DNA of 33,250 bases from an uncultured Eubacteriales bacterium (GCA_900543755.1 UQSP01000018.1:1-33250), one strand, 5' to 3'. Positions 16,348 to 23,766 are shown, counted from the first letter of the stretch. Numbers and translations: made by a program. The notes: a model not told the origin generated them from the letters alone.

Positions 16348-16887
16348 TCAGAACTTCATCAGCATTACGCCGAGGAAGGAAATCGCAAAGGACAGAATGG
16401 CGAAAATTTCGACAAGGACGGTCATGGTCATGGCGTGGCCCATCTGACCCTCCTGTTTGCCGATAAGGTTGATGCCGCCGATTGCGACCTGTCCCTGATA
16501 AATCGCGGAAACAAGTCCCACCAAGGCAACGGGCAAACAGAACATCATAATCGCAAGTCCCTGGTCGTAAGTAAGCGTTACGGGAGCGCCGCCTACAACG
16601 CCCATGCGAATGAACACCATGAACGCGATAACGAAGCCGTACATACCCTGCGTTGCGGGCAAAAGCTGAAGGAGAAGCACGTTACCGAATTTAGAGGGGT
16701 CTTTGCTTAAAAGCCCCGCGGAAGCCTGACCCGCGCGTCCCACGCCTATCGACGAGCCGAAGCCGGCAAGGATTACCGCAAGCGCCGCGCCTAAGAAAGC
16801 GTAGAAATTACCGTTTGAAATCACACGGGCAGCTGCTTCAGTCACGACGGTTTCACCCTCGGCAAGCAAAAGTGTAAAGATACTCAT
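16348..16887 (-). CDS. ntpK: V-type ATPase subunit K (membrane rotor ring), Na+-type
   Basis: This 179-residue proteolipid has four TM helices as two tandem hairpins. By comparison with E. hirae NtpK from memory, all five Na+ ligands are kept: Leu76, Thr79 and Gln80 in LQLLPATQGMYGFV, Gln131 in YQGQVAIGG, and Glu160 in VEIFAILSF. The first hairpin has no carboxylate, so each two-hairpin subunit carries one ion site, as in E. hirae. This predicts Na+ rather than H+ transport. The N-terminus is about 15 residues longer than NtpK. GGAGG lies 10 bases before the ATG, after a 102-base gap from ntpI. Confidence 0.97.
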   Translation of the reverse strand: MSIFTLLLAEGETVVTEAAARVISNGNFYAFLGAALAVILAGFGSSIGVGRAGQASAGLLSKDPSKFGNVLLLQLLPATQGMYGFVIAFMVFIRMGVVGGAPVTLTYDQGLAIMMFCLPVALVGLVSAIYQGQVAIGGINLIGKQEGQMGHAMTMTVLVEIFAILSFAISFLGVMLMKF

Positions 16888-16989
16888 AAATGTTTTTCCT
16901 CCGAAACGATTTGTATTGTTTTGTGTTTTTTATAAGAAAACGGATTGGTATTTCCCGTTACTTAACGTATTGTGGCGAACAGAATTTTT

Positions 16990-18957
16990 TCATTCGAAAC
17001 GGATATATCTGGTCCGCTCGCCCATGGGAGAGAACAGTTTACCCTCGCCCGTATAGAATTTGCCGTAAAATTCCAGAAACTGCAGTCGGGCGTTGTGCAC
17101 GTATGCGCCTAAAAGACTTATCAAAAGGTTAAACACGTGCAGGAATATTCCCAAAGGTATAGCGATGACTATACCTACCGGCGTTACGGCAAGCACTTGC
17201 AATATGGAGTTGAACGCGCTGGCAATTGCGCCGCCGGCAAGCGCGATACCGAATATACGCGCATAGGACAACACATCCGAAAACAGATTGACAAGCCCGT
17301 AAAGTCCGCCGAATCCGCCGGTAATCTTGCCGATTATGCCTTTTTTGTGTCTGCCCGCGGTAAGGAATATCAATACCAGCGAAGCAAGCAGGACATAAAG
17401 CCCTATGTCGCCCACTACTGCGGGTAACGAAGTCAGCGCAAGCGGCAACGCCAGTAGAGCAACGCCTATAAATAACAGATACAAAAATCCGACGTCGCAC
17501 ACGGCGTCAAAAATCTTTTTCTTTTTTATAAGGTAATACGCCTGATAACCGTATCCCGTCATAAGATGAATTACGCCCAGGATAAGGCATACGGCAAGCA
17601 GCATTATGGGCTCTTCAAGCGGGTTGAACCAAAGCGGAGGCAAAATCGACAAGCCGAACCAACTGCCGAAAAGCACGCCCCAGACTACCGTCGAGATGCC
17701 GCCCAAAGCAAATACTCCCGCCAGGTTTTTAATTCCCCTTTCCATGTGGGTAAAACGCACGACGAAAGTACAGGCAAGCGCAAGCACAAGTCCGTATCCC
17801 GCGTCCGCCGTCATCATGCCGAAAATTATAAAGAAGAAAATCGCCATGACGCCGTTCGGGTCTTTTTCGCGATACGAAGGCGTCGAATACATATTGGTAA
17901 TGCTTTCGAAAGGTTTAACGAGTTTGGGGTTGTCAAGCAAAGTGGGCGGAATCTCGTCGGCGGCGGGCTCGTTTAAATAAATCACTACGTTATCGGTTTT
18001 GGATTTGATTTCCGCGACTATATCGTCTGCTTTTTCCTTGGGAATCCACCCTTCCAGCACATAAGTGCTTTGCGTCTTTGCAAACTCGAGGTCGGCGGTA
18101 AACTTTTCGGCGTCCGCGCCCAGAAAATCGTAAAGAATTTTTATCTCTAAAAGATACTTTTCGTAAGAAAGCGAGTCTTTAAGAATATCCGAAAGTTTTT
18201 CTTTTATTTCATCCGCTTTTTTTCGCAATTCCTCAATAAGTTCACTTGCGGTTTTGTCGTAAGAAAACGTGCAAAGCGACCATCCGCAATCGTTAAGCGC
18301 GGTTTTTACAGCCGCCTCGTCGGAATTAAGGCACACAAGCGCAAGTGCGGTGCCGGACCCCGAGGGAAAAACCTCGGCACACAAATCGAATTTTTCGCTA
18401 AGCCCGGAATAAGAAGCCGATTTGGAATTGGCCAAAGCTATCATTACGGTTACCGATCGGGTTGACCCAGCGTCCGAAAACTTAAGCGGCAACTGCGAAT
18501 AAGGAAGCAGATTTTTTATTTGATTTTCCGTTTTATTAAGCTCGGACTTAAGTTCCGCTTTTTTGAAACTCAGTTTTTCCAAAGCGTCGCAAACCGCAAG
18601 AAGCTCGTATTCTTTTGCCGCGCAATCGTAAAAGTCGTCATAGGTGATTATCTGTCTGCCGCCGTTCTTAAAAGGACGGTAGTCAAGCGAGAAGGGCAAT
18701 TTCTGCTTTTTTTCGCGCTTGAGAATTTTTGCCGCCTCGTCGTTTGCGTCGGTAAGGTATTTTACGGCAAAAGAAAGCTTTGACTGTTTAGCCAAAACCT
18801 TGTCAAGATGCGAAGTATCGCGGTTTTTCCGCGCCCCCTCTATTTCGGCGGTGGGACAAGGCTCGAAAAGATGAGTACGCGCAAGCGTATCCATTACTTT
18901 CGTCTGCTCGCTTTTAAGTCCCACAAGCCTTAATTTGCTCATTTCGACGATAGCCAT
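16990..18957 (-). CDS. ntpI: V-type ATPase subunit I (a-type membrane stator)
   Basis: This 655-residue protein has a soluble, partly coiled N-terminal half (about 1-365) that contacts the peripheral stalks. Its C-terminal half holds some seven or eight TM helices, beginning near NGVMAIFFFIIFGMMTADAG, that form the ion half-channels next to the K-ring. GYQAYYLIKKKK and LSYARIFGIALAGGAIA are typical of the family; the second holds the essential Arg of the channel. It follows ntpF by 3 bases. The ribosome site is weak, so translation is probably coupled to ntpF. Confidence 0.97.
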   Translation of the reverse strand: MAIVEMSKLRLVGLKSEQTKVMDTLARTHLFEPCPTAEIEGARKNRDTSHLDKVLAKQSKLSFAVKYLTDANDEAAKILKREKKQKLPFSLDYRPFKNGGRQIITYDDFYDCAAKEYELLAVCDALEKLSFKKAELKSELNKTENQIKNLLPYSQLPLKFSDAGSTRSVTVMIALANSKSASYSGLSEKFDLCAEVFPSGSGTALALVCLNSDEAAVKTALNDCGWSLCTFSYDKTASELIEELRKKADEIKEKLSDILKDSLSYEKYLLEIKILYDFLGADAEKFTADLEFAKTQSTYVLEGWIPKEKADDIVAEIKSKTDNVVIYLNEPAADEIPPTLLDNPKLVKPFESITNMYSTPSYREKDPNGVMAIFFFIIFGMMTADAGYGLVLALACTFVVRFTHMERGIKNLAGVFALGGISTVVWGVLFGSWFGLSILPPLWFNPLEEPIMLLAVCLILGVIHLMTGYGYQAYYLIKKKKIFDAVCDVGFLYLLFIGVALLALPLALTSLPAVVGDIGLYVLLASLVLIFLTAGRHKKGIIGKITGGFGGLYGLVNLFSDVLSYARIFGIALAGGAIASAFNSILQVLAVTPVGIVIAIPLGIFLHVFNLLISLLGAYVHNARLQFLEFYGKFYTGEGKLFSPMGERTRYIRFE

Positions 18958-18960
18958 TTT

Positions 18961-19278
18961 TCAGTTCCCGTTAAAAAGTGCGCCCAGAATGTACTCTGCA
19001 GCGGCGTCGAAACGTTCCGACGCGGTTTCTTTAAGCTTTTCGGCATTCTTGCGCGCGTCGCCAATAACCTTATCCGCCTCTTCGTCGCCTTTTTTCTCCG
19101 CGGCGGCACGGGCGGTTTCCGCTTCCGTACGGAATTTATCGCCGTAATCCTTTTTGATTTTATCCGGAATACGCGCGGCGTCCAGATTAATTTCCGCAGC
19201 GCGCTCGCTCGCCTGTTTCACTGTTTCGCGCGCTTCGTTTTCGGCCGCCAGTATTTCGTCGATAACCTGTTCAATCAA
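18961..19278 (-). CDS. ntpF: V-type ATPase peripheral-stalk subunit (NtpF/G/H type)
   Basis: This 105-residue protein is nearly one continuous helix with many Ala, Glu and Lys and no hydrophobic segment, as expected for the stalk partner of subunit E. Position before ntpI matches ntpF of E. hirae. The start is TTG 19278 with AGGAG 7 bases upstream; no ATG is available. It is the first V-ATPase gene, 48 bases after rpiB. I see no clear promoter in that gap, so the operon may be read from the rpiB promoter. Confidence 0.88.
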   Translation of the reverse strand: MIEQVIDEILAAENEARETVKQASERAAEINLDAARIPDKIKKDYGDKFRTEAETARAAAEKKGDEEADKVIGDARKNAEKLKETASERFDAAAEYILGALFNGN

Positions 19279-19326
19279 TTTCCCGCTCCTAAACTGTACT
19301 TGTCATTAAATCGCAATAACGAAATT

Positions 19327-19779
19327 TTACTTAAAATACTTATCTTCTATCGCGCTGATTTTGCGTATGCGCTTTTCGTGACGCTCGGCCCCCGAAAACT
19401 CGGTGTTCAAAAACGTATCGACTATATCGAGTGCAAGCCCGGGTCCCACCACTCTTTCACCGAACGCCAGAACGTTTGCATCGTTATGCTCGCGGGTGGC
19501 GTGGGCGGAAAACGTATCGGAACAAAGCGCGCATCTTATTCCTTTAACCTTGTTTGCGGCAATGCTCATGCCGATGCCCGTGCCGCAGATAAGTATGCCT
19601 TTGTCCGCTTTACCGAAAGCAACGGCTTCCGCAACCGGCAGTGCGTAATCGGGATAATCGACGGCACCTTCTTCGTATATGCCGAAATCTTTTACCTCAT
19701 ACCCCTTTGCATTAAGGTGATTTACCACTTCGTTTTTGAGCTTCAACGCCGCATGATCGCAGGCAATGGCAATAATCAT
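19327..19779 (-). CDS. rpiB: Ribose-5-phosphate isomerase B
   Basis: This 150-residue enzyme interconverts ribose-5-phosphate and ribulose-5-phosphate in the pentose phosphate pathway. ACDHAALKLK (about 6-15) holds the phosphate-binding DHA, the active-site Cys65 lies in ICGTGIGMSIAANK, and REHNDANVLAFG (about 96-107) carries the catalytic His. The length is typical of RpiB (about 145-150). A strong promoter at 19811-19839 lies just upstream. It follows sua5 and the YwlE-type gene, the same set as ywlC-ywlE-ywlF in Bacillus subtilis, and leads into the V-ATPase genes. Confidence 0.97.
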   Translation of the reverse strand: MIIAIACDHAALKLKNEVVNHLNAKGYEVKDFGIYEEGAVDYPDYALPVAEAVAFGKADKGILICGTGIGMSIAANKVKGIRCALCSDTFSAHATREHNDANVLAFGERVVGPGLALDIVDTFLNTEFSGAERHEKRIRKISAIEDKYFK

Positions 19780-19810
19780 AAGCCTTACTTCCTTAAAAAT
19801 TAATATTTAT

Positions 19811-19839
19811 ATTATAACACCGATTTTATAATTAATCAA
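19811..19839 (-). promoter_or_regulatory. Extended -10 promoter upstream of rpiB and the V-ATPase operon
   Basis: The minus strand has TTGATT (19834-19839), 17 bases, then TATAAT (19811-19816) preceded by TGT, an extended -10. The predicted leader is about 25 bases. The -35 lies inside TTGTTGATTAATTATAAA (19825-19842), which resembles a Rex operator with 3 mismatches in its 14 defined bases. Confidence 0.78.
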
Positions 19840-19876
19840 CAAAAATTGCCTTCTATATCCCAGGGTGCTTTGCGTT

Positions 19877-20368
19877 TCAGTCTTTACCGTCCCTTTGCTC
19901 GGCAAACATAAGCACTTCTTCCACGGAATAAACAATGTACCTCGCGGCTCTCAGATATTCGGTTATACCTGCGCCGTACGGGTCCGCAACGTCTCCTCCG
20001 CCCGTAACTTCCCCCACGGTGCAGACGTTTTTTGTGCCTATTGCGCGCTTTTGCTCCTCCGTCATACAGACCACCAAAGTGCTGTTTTTAACCTTATTTT
20101 CGGTAAGCTGACGCGCCTTATGCGCGTGCGGACGGTACCCGAGAATTTTAAGCGCTTCCCGCGCGTAAGGATTCATCTTGTCGCCATCGTTAACCCTTAG
20201 TCCCGCCGACGACACGGCAAATCTGTCGGAAAGTCCGCGCTTTTTGATTTCGGCTTTATAAATGCTTTCCGCCATTGCCGAACGGCAAGTGTTTCCGGTG
20301 CACACCATAAGTATGCGTATTTTCCGACTTTTATTTGCATTTATCGGATTTTCGGATACGCGGTTCAA
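19877..20368 (-). CDS. ywlE: Low-molecular-weight phosphatase, predicted protein-arginine phosphatase (YwlE type)
   Basis: The 163-residue protein has the LMW-PTP loop VCTGNTCRSAMAE with nucleophile Cys23 and Arg29, and the general acid Asp129 in GGGDVADPYGAG. B. subtilis YwlE has the same CTGNTCRS loop, and its Thr at that position selects phosphoarginine over phosphotyrosine, where Tyr phosphatases usually have Ile. I therefore predict phosphoarginine removal. The start is TTG 20368, overlapping the sua5 stop (TTGA), with a GGGGGT ribosome site 8 bases upstream; internal ATGs would cut off the first strand. The N-terminal tail of about 17 residues is longer than in YwlE. No arginine kinase (McsB) is in this window. 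Confidence 0.9.
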   Translation of the reverse strand: MNRVSENPINANKSRKIRILMVCTGNTCRSAMAESIYKAEIKKRGLSDRFAVSSAGLRVNDGDKMNPYAREALKILGYRPHAHKARQLTENKVKNSTLVVCMTEEQKRAIGTKNVCTVGEVTGGGDVADPYGAGITEYLRAARYIVYSVEEVLMFAEQRDGKD

Positions 20369-21366
20369 ATCGTTTTACCCCCTGCCGCCTTTATCAGACG
20401 GTTATATACCGACGCTCCCATGCCTTTTTCCTCCACGCCCTGACAAATCACGACGGAATATTTTTCGTCGTCGGCTTTTCTTAAAAACGCGAAGAGATTG
20501 TGCGCGTAACATGCGCAATCGTTTCCCGCGTCCCAGACCGTTCGCGCGCCGAAAGAATCTTTAAGACTGCTCATGGCGATTATAACTGTTTTTTTATTTT
20601 CCGATTCCGCCTTGTCGAACGCTGCCGACATTCTTTCAACCGCATTGCCTTCGGGTAAAGCCATGTACACTTCCGCCTCGGGCGAATAATGTTTGTACTT
20701 CATGCCCGGGCAAAGCGCGACTTTGCTGTTTCTGACTACCTCCACGGGGCCGATTACCTTTTCGATTGTTTCTAACGGCATTCCGCCGGCGCGTAACAAT
20801 CTCGGCGAACTTAAAGTAAAATCTATAACGGTGGATTCCACGCCCACAGCGCAGTCTCCGCCGTCAAGAATTGCGGGAATTTTGCCGTTAAGGTCGAAAT
20901 AAACGTGTTTTGCGCAAGTGGGGCTGGGCTTGCCGCTGGTATTGGCGCTGGGCGCGCAAACGGGCACTCCCGCAAGCGAGATGAGCGTACGGGCGATTTC
21001 GTTTTGCGGCATTCTTACCGCGACGGTATTCAGTCCGCCCGTAACTACGTCGGGCACAATGCCCTTTTTGGGAAGAACGGCGGTGACGGGACCGGGCATA
21101 AACGCGTCCATAAACTTCAAAGCAAGAGGCGGTACGGTCTTTGCAATTTCAAAAACCGTACTTTTGTCCGCGATATGCACGATAAGCGGATTGTCGGAAG
21201 GACGGCCTTTTGCCGCGTAAATTTCTTTTACGCTTTTACCGAGAAGCGCATTTGCCCCCAGTCCGTAGACCGTTTCGGTGGGAAACGCAACCAGCCCGCC
21301 GTTTTTTATTATTTCGGCGCATTTTTTAATGTTTTCCTGTGTAGCTTTATAAATTACGGTTTCCAT
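20365..21366 (-). CDS. sua5: L-threonylcarbamoyladenylate synthase (Sua5/TsaC)
   Basis: This 333-residue protein makes threonylcarbamoyl-AMP from Thr, bicarbonate and ATP, the first step of t6A37 tRNA modification. The YrdC domain shows GLVAFPTETVYGLGANAL (about 25-42), KGRPSDNPLIVHI, CAPSANTSGKPSPT and VGVESTVIDF. A C-terminal Sua5 domain (from about residue 215, opening CPGMKYKHYSPEA) makes it the long form. The start is ATG 21366 with AAAGGT about 10 bases upstream. The downstream YwlE-type gene overlaps by 4 bases. Confidence 0.96.
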   Translation of the reverse strand: METVIYKATQENIKKCAEIIKNGGLVAFPTETVYGLGANALLGKSVKEIYAAKGRPSDNPLIVHIADKSTVFEIAKTVPPLALKFMDAFMPGPVTAVLPKKGIVPDVVTGGLNTVAVRMPQNEIARTLISLAGVPVCAPSANTSGKPSPTCAKHVYFDLNGKIPAILDGGDCAVGVESTVIDFTLSSPRLLRAGGMPLETIEKVIGPVEVVRNSKVALCPGMKYKHYSPEAEVYMALPEGNAVERMSAAFDKAESENKKTVIIAMSSLKDSFGARTVWDAGNDCACYAHNLFAFLRKADDEKYSVVICQGVEEKGMGASVYNRLIKAAGGKTI

Positions 21367-21395
21367 ATTTTTTTCGACCTTTGCGTTTAATTAAG

Positions 21396-21415
21396 GTAAT
21401 TTTGTCTAAAATTAC
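21396..21415. promoter_or_regulatory. 8-4-8 inverted repeat between divergent sua5 and the membrane-protein gene
   Basis: GTAATTTT-GTCT-AAAATTAC is a perfect inverted repeat in the 52-base divergent gap. Its right half overlaps a TAAAAT box (21407-21412) placed 6 bases before the plus-strand ATG. It could be an operator that controls both directions. It has no T-run, and I do not regard it as a terminator. Confidence 0.5.
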
Positions 21416-21418
21416 TAT

Positions 21419-22189
21419 ATGAAAAACAACATTCCTTATATCTTCGACAGTATTCTGTCAAAAATAGTTTGCTTTGTCATAGGCTTACTGACGGGCGGCT
21501 GGTTTATAAAGTCTTTAACCGATATAATTTTGTTTGCGCTGATATTTTCCGTAGGATTGTCGGAAATCTATCTGAACGCAATTTCGCCGCGCAAAAAAAA
21601 CAAGAAACCCGATAAAAAACAACTTGCGGTAAGAAACGTATTTATATACGCCGACGACAGATTCGCGCTGGACTACTTTTTTAAAGCGCTTTCCAAAAAG
21701 TACGAAACAAAGCGCTGCCGAAAATTTATCGGGGTGAATAAAACGGCTTTGTTCTGCAGGATAAAGCCCTCTCCTCTTACGGCGGACGCTTTTATAGATA
21801 TGTACGCGTACGCCTTAAAACGCGGCTACTCTCGGCTGGTAGTGCTTACCGATTCTTACGAGCCGATTTGCCTTCAGACAGCGAAATCGCTTCCGTCGGG
21901 CGAAGCCGAAATTCTGGGCTTTGACGGAGTCTACCGCCTTATGAAATCCCTGAACGCCGTGCCCGACGCGGAAATCAAAACGGAAAAACGCAAGCTTAAG
22001 TCAGTCCTTTTTGAGGCTTTTAACAAACGCAGGGCAAACGGTTATCTCTTGCTTTCGGTAACGCTGTTCCTTCTGTCGCGTTTTACGGCTTTTTCCGTTT
22101 ATTACCTCGTTGCCGCCTCCGCCGCGCTGGTCCTGAGTTTCGCGATAAGGTTTATTCCGTCGCCCGACAAAAGCAAAACGACCAAATAA
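21419..22189 (+). CDS. Membrane protein of unknown function, four predicted TM helices
   Basis: This is the only plus-strand gene. The 256-residue protein has two N-terminal TM helices (about 13-31 and 33-54), a basic loop, a soluble alpha/beta domain (about 65-200) and two C-terminal TM helices (about 209-227 and 228-247). The soluble domain alternates strands and helices, with RLVVLTDSYEPICLQTAKSL followed by ILGFDGVYRLM. That is faintly like Mrr/restriction-endonuclease-like folds, but I see no convincing catalytic motif. No Shine-Dalgarno is present. A TAAAAT box 6 bases before the ATG suggests a leaderless message. I do not recognise a family. Confidence 0.75.
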   Translation: MKNNIPYIFDSILSKIVCFVIGLLTGGWFIKSLTDIILFALIFSVGLSEIYLNAISPRKKNKKPDKKQLAVRNVFIYADDRFALDYFFKALSKKYETKRCRKFIGVNKTALFCRIKPSPLTADAFIDMYAYALKRGYSRLVVLTDSYEPICLQTAKSLPSGEAEILGFDGVYRLMKSLNAVPDAEIKTEKRKLKSVLFEAFNKRRANGYLLLSVTLFLLSRFTAFSVYYLVAASAALVLSFAIRFIPSPDKSKTTK

Positions 22190-22319
22190 CGTTATCGCGC
22201 GCGCCGCTTAAAAGCGCATAAAAGCCGCGCCGAAACGTCCGAAATTTTTTTGCGGAGAATATACGCCCGAGCCTACGGAAAAAAACAAAGCGCGGAGAAA
22301 TAAAATCGCAATAAAATAA

Positions 22320-22351
22320 AAACGCAATCCGAAAGTTTTGCGTTTTTTTTT
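22320..22351 (+). terminator. Intrinsic terminator on the plus strand
   Basis: The stem AAACGCAA/TTGCGTTT with a 10-base loop is followed by a run of T. It lies about 130 bases after the plus-strand membrane-protein gene and would also stop read-through into the convergent gene at 22360. The 22190-22319 stretch between them is GC-rich then A-rich, with no gene I can support. Confidence 0.78.
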
Positions 22352-22359
22352 GCGTTAAT

Positions 22360-22695
22360 TCACCCTCTTTTAAGGTCGGAAGCGTTTACATCCCCGCCGT
22401 CGGAAGAATTATCCTTCTCCTCGTCCGCGGACGATTTTCCGCAATCGTCTTTGCTTTCTTTTTCGTTGTCCGACTCGTCCGAAGTATCATGGTTTTGGGC
22501 GTAATCCGTATTGTCGCGGGAAAGTTTTATCACAAAAAACAAAGCAAGTCCCACCGCGCCCGTAAACAGCGCGAAAAAGCCTATCGAGCCGTTGAAAAGA
22601 GTCTTATCGACCAAAAACGCCACGAACGAAACGGTAAATAACCCTATAAAAACAAGCGCGATAATCGCAAGTACTCTTTTAAACTTTCTGCTCAT
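22360..22695 (-). CDS. Small membrane protein with an acidic tail, unknown function
   Basis: This 111-residue protein starts MSRKFKRV, has two TM helices (about 8-30 and 36-58), and ends in a ~50-residue tail very rich in Asp, Glu, Ser and Asn. By the positive-inside rule the basic N-terminus and the tail are probably cytoplasmic. No Shine-Dalgarno precedes the ATG. Instead a promoter with perfect 17-base spacing ends only 6 bases before it, which predicts a leaderless mRNA. I recognise no family. The tail could be a disordered or cation-binding region. Confidence 0.7.
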   Translation of the reverse strand: MSRKFKRVLAIIALVFIGLFTVSFVAFLVDKTLFNGSIGFFALFTGAVGLALFFVIKLSRDNTDYAQNHDTSDESDNEKESKDDCGKSSADEEKDNSSDGGDVNASDLKRG

Positions 22696-22701
22696 GCAAA
22701 A

Positions 22702-22730
22702 AGTATAGCACAGTCGTCTGTTTTATGCAA
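22702..22730 (-). promoter_or_regulatory. Promoter predicting a leaderless transcript
   Basis: The minus strand carries TTGCAT (22725-22730), 17 bases, then TATACT (22702-22707). Only 6 bases separate the -10 box from the ATG at 22695, so transcription should start at or next to the start codon. Confidence 0.72.
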
Positions 22731-22736
22731 GCAATT

Positions 22737-22886
22737 TCAAAGATCGTCGGCGTCCTGCACGGGGATTTCGTATTCTTCGTCGCAAGCTACGCCCGTATAA
22801 CTGCCCAAAGGGTCAAAGTTATTGCTTTTCATTGTCTTTTTGACGTCGTAAGGTCTTTTTTTGAGTTTGCCGCGGAATATTTTCAT
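22737..22886 (-). CDS. 49-residue small protein, unknown function
   Basis: The short frame starts at ATG 22886 with AAGGAG exactly 6 bases upstream, an excellent ribosome site, and ends TGA at 22737. The protein opens MKIFRGKLKKRPYDVKKTM, basic, then NFDPLGSYTGV, then an acidic end, PVQDADDL. It has no TM segment and a single Cys. It lies 36 bases after the polysaccharide deacetylase and is probably cotranscribed with it. The ribosome site, codon pattern and sharp basic-to-acidic layout support a real gene. I have the impression of having seen similar PVQDADDL-type tails in Firmicutes but cannot verify it. Confidence 0.75.
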   Translation of the reverse strand: MKIFRGKLKKRPYDVKKTMKSNNFDPLGSYTGVACDEEYEIPVQDADDL

Positions 22887-22922
22887 AATAATCTCCTTTT
22901 AATCATATTGTTTTCTGATTTT

Positions 22923-23741
22923 TTACTTAAGTCCGATTTTACGGAAATAACATTCGCTGTCTTTACCCGAAGGGCGTATAAAGCGTTTAAGTCTGAAAAG
23001 TGCGTTTAAGTCGCCTTTTTCGATGCGGTTTATGCCCTCTTCGCAAATTAACATGGCCTTATAACCCGCTTCCTTTACGGCACGTACCGTGAATTTCCCG
23101 TATTTTCCGAAAGGACAGGTAAAAACCGTGGGATTACCGCCGCATTCTTTTATGATTTCATCGCATTTTTTCAAGTCTTCAAGCAATCGAGTTTTATAAT
23201 CCTCATAACTTTCTTTGTTATGAGGCAACGCCCCCGCGCCGCTGTGCAATCCGTAACTGTGGTTTTGCACCTCTATTCGCGAGTGTGAAGTAAGTTCCTT
23301 AATCTCATCGCGGTTAAGATAAGAATAATTGTCGCTGCGCTTTTTCTCTCCTTCTTCGCGTTCCGTGTAATTTCCTACCACACTGACGACCGCCTTCATT
23401 TCATATTTCTCGATTAAAGGAAGGACTACGGAAAGAAAATTGTAATGGCCGTCGTCGAAAGTCAGCATAACGGGCTTTTCGGGAAGAGCTTTACCGTTTT
23501 CGACAAAGCCGACCACATCGTCCGTAAGCACGGCGGTATAACCTTTTTCCCTGAGATAGACAAGGTCGCCTTCCAGCGTGCGTGGGCTGATTACATACGC
23601 GTTTGGCTTTCCGTTACAAACCGAATGGTACATTATTATCGGAACAGAAGCCGTTTTTTCGCCGCCGTCGGGCAAGGGACTTAACCCCGCGCAAAAAGGC
23701 AATAAAAGCGCGCATAGCAAAAACGACATTAATTTAGTCAT
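22923..23741 (-). CDS. Secreted polysaccharide deacetylase (NodB / CE4 family)
   Basis: This 272-residue protein has an N-terminal signal peptide (MTKLMSFLLCALLLPFCAGL) and a NodB homology domain. Motif 1 is TFDDG (about 94-98) with the catalytic and metal-binding Asp pair. Motif 2 is NHSYGLH (His161 and His166). The FTCPFGKYG segment near 207 is motif 3. The family removes acetyl groups from peptidoglycan or other exported N-acetyl polysaccharides, using a metal ion. The PIIMYHSV opening strand is common in this subgroup. The start has no Shine-Dalgarno. A 49-residue gene follows on the same strand. Confidence 0.93.
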   Translation of the reverse strand: MTKLMSFLLCALLLPFCAGLSPLPDGGEKTASVPIIMYHSVCNGKPNAYVISPRTLEGDLVYLREKGYTAVLTDDVVGFVENGKALPEKPVMLTFDDGHYNFLSVVLPLIEKYEMKAVVSVVGNYTEREEGEKKRSDNYSYLNRDEIKELTSHSRIEVQNHSYGLHSGAGALPHNKESYEDYKTRLLEDLKKCDEIIKECGGNPTVFTCPFGKYGKFTVRAVKEAGYKAMLICEEGINRIEKGDLNALFRLKRFIRPSGKDSECYFRKIGLK

Positions 23742-23766
23742 GTTTTTAGTATGCTGCCGTAAGGTT

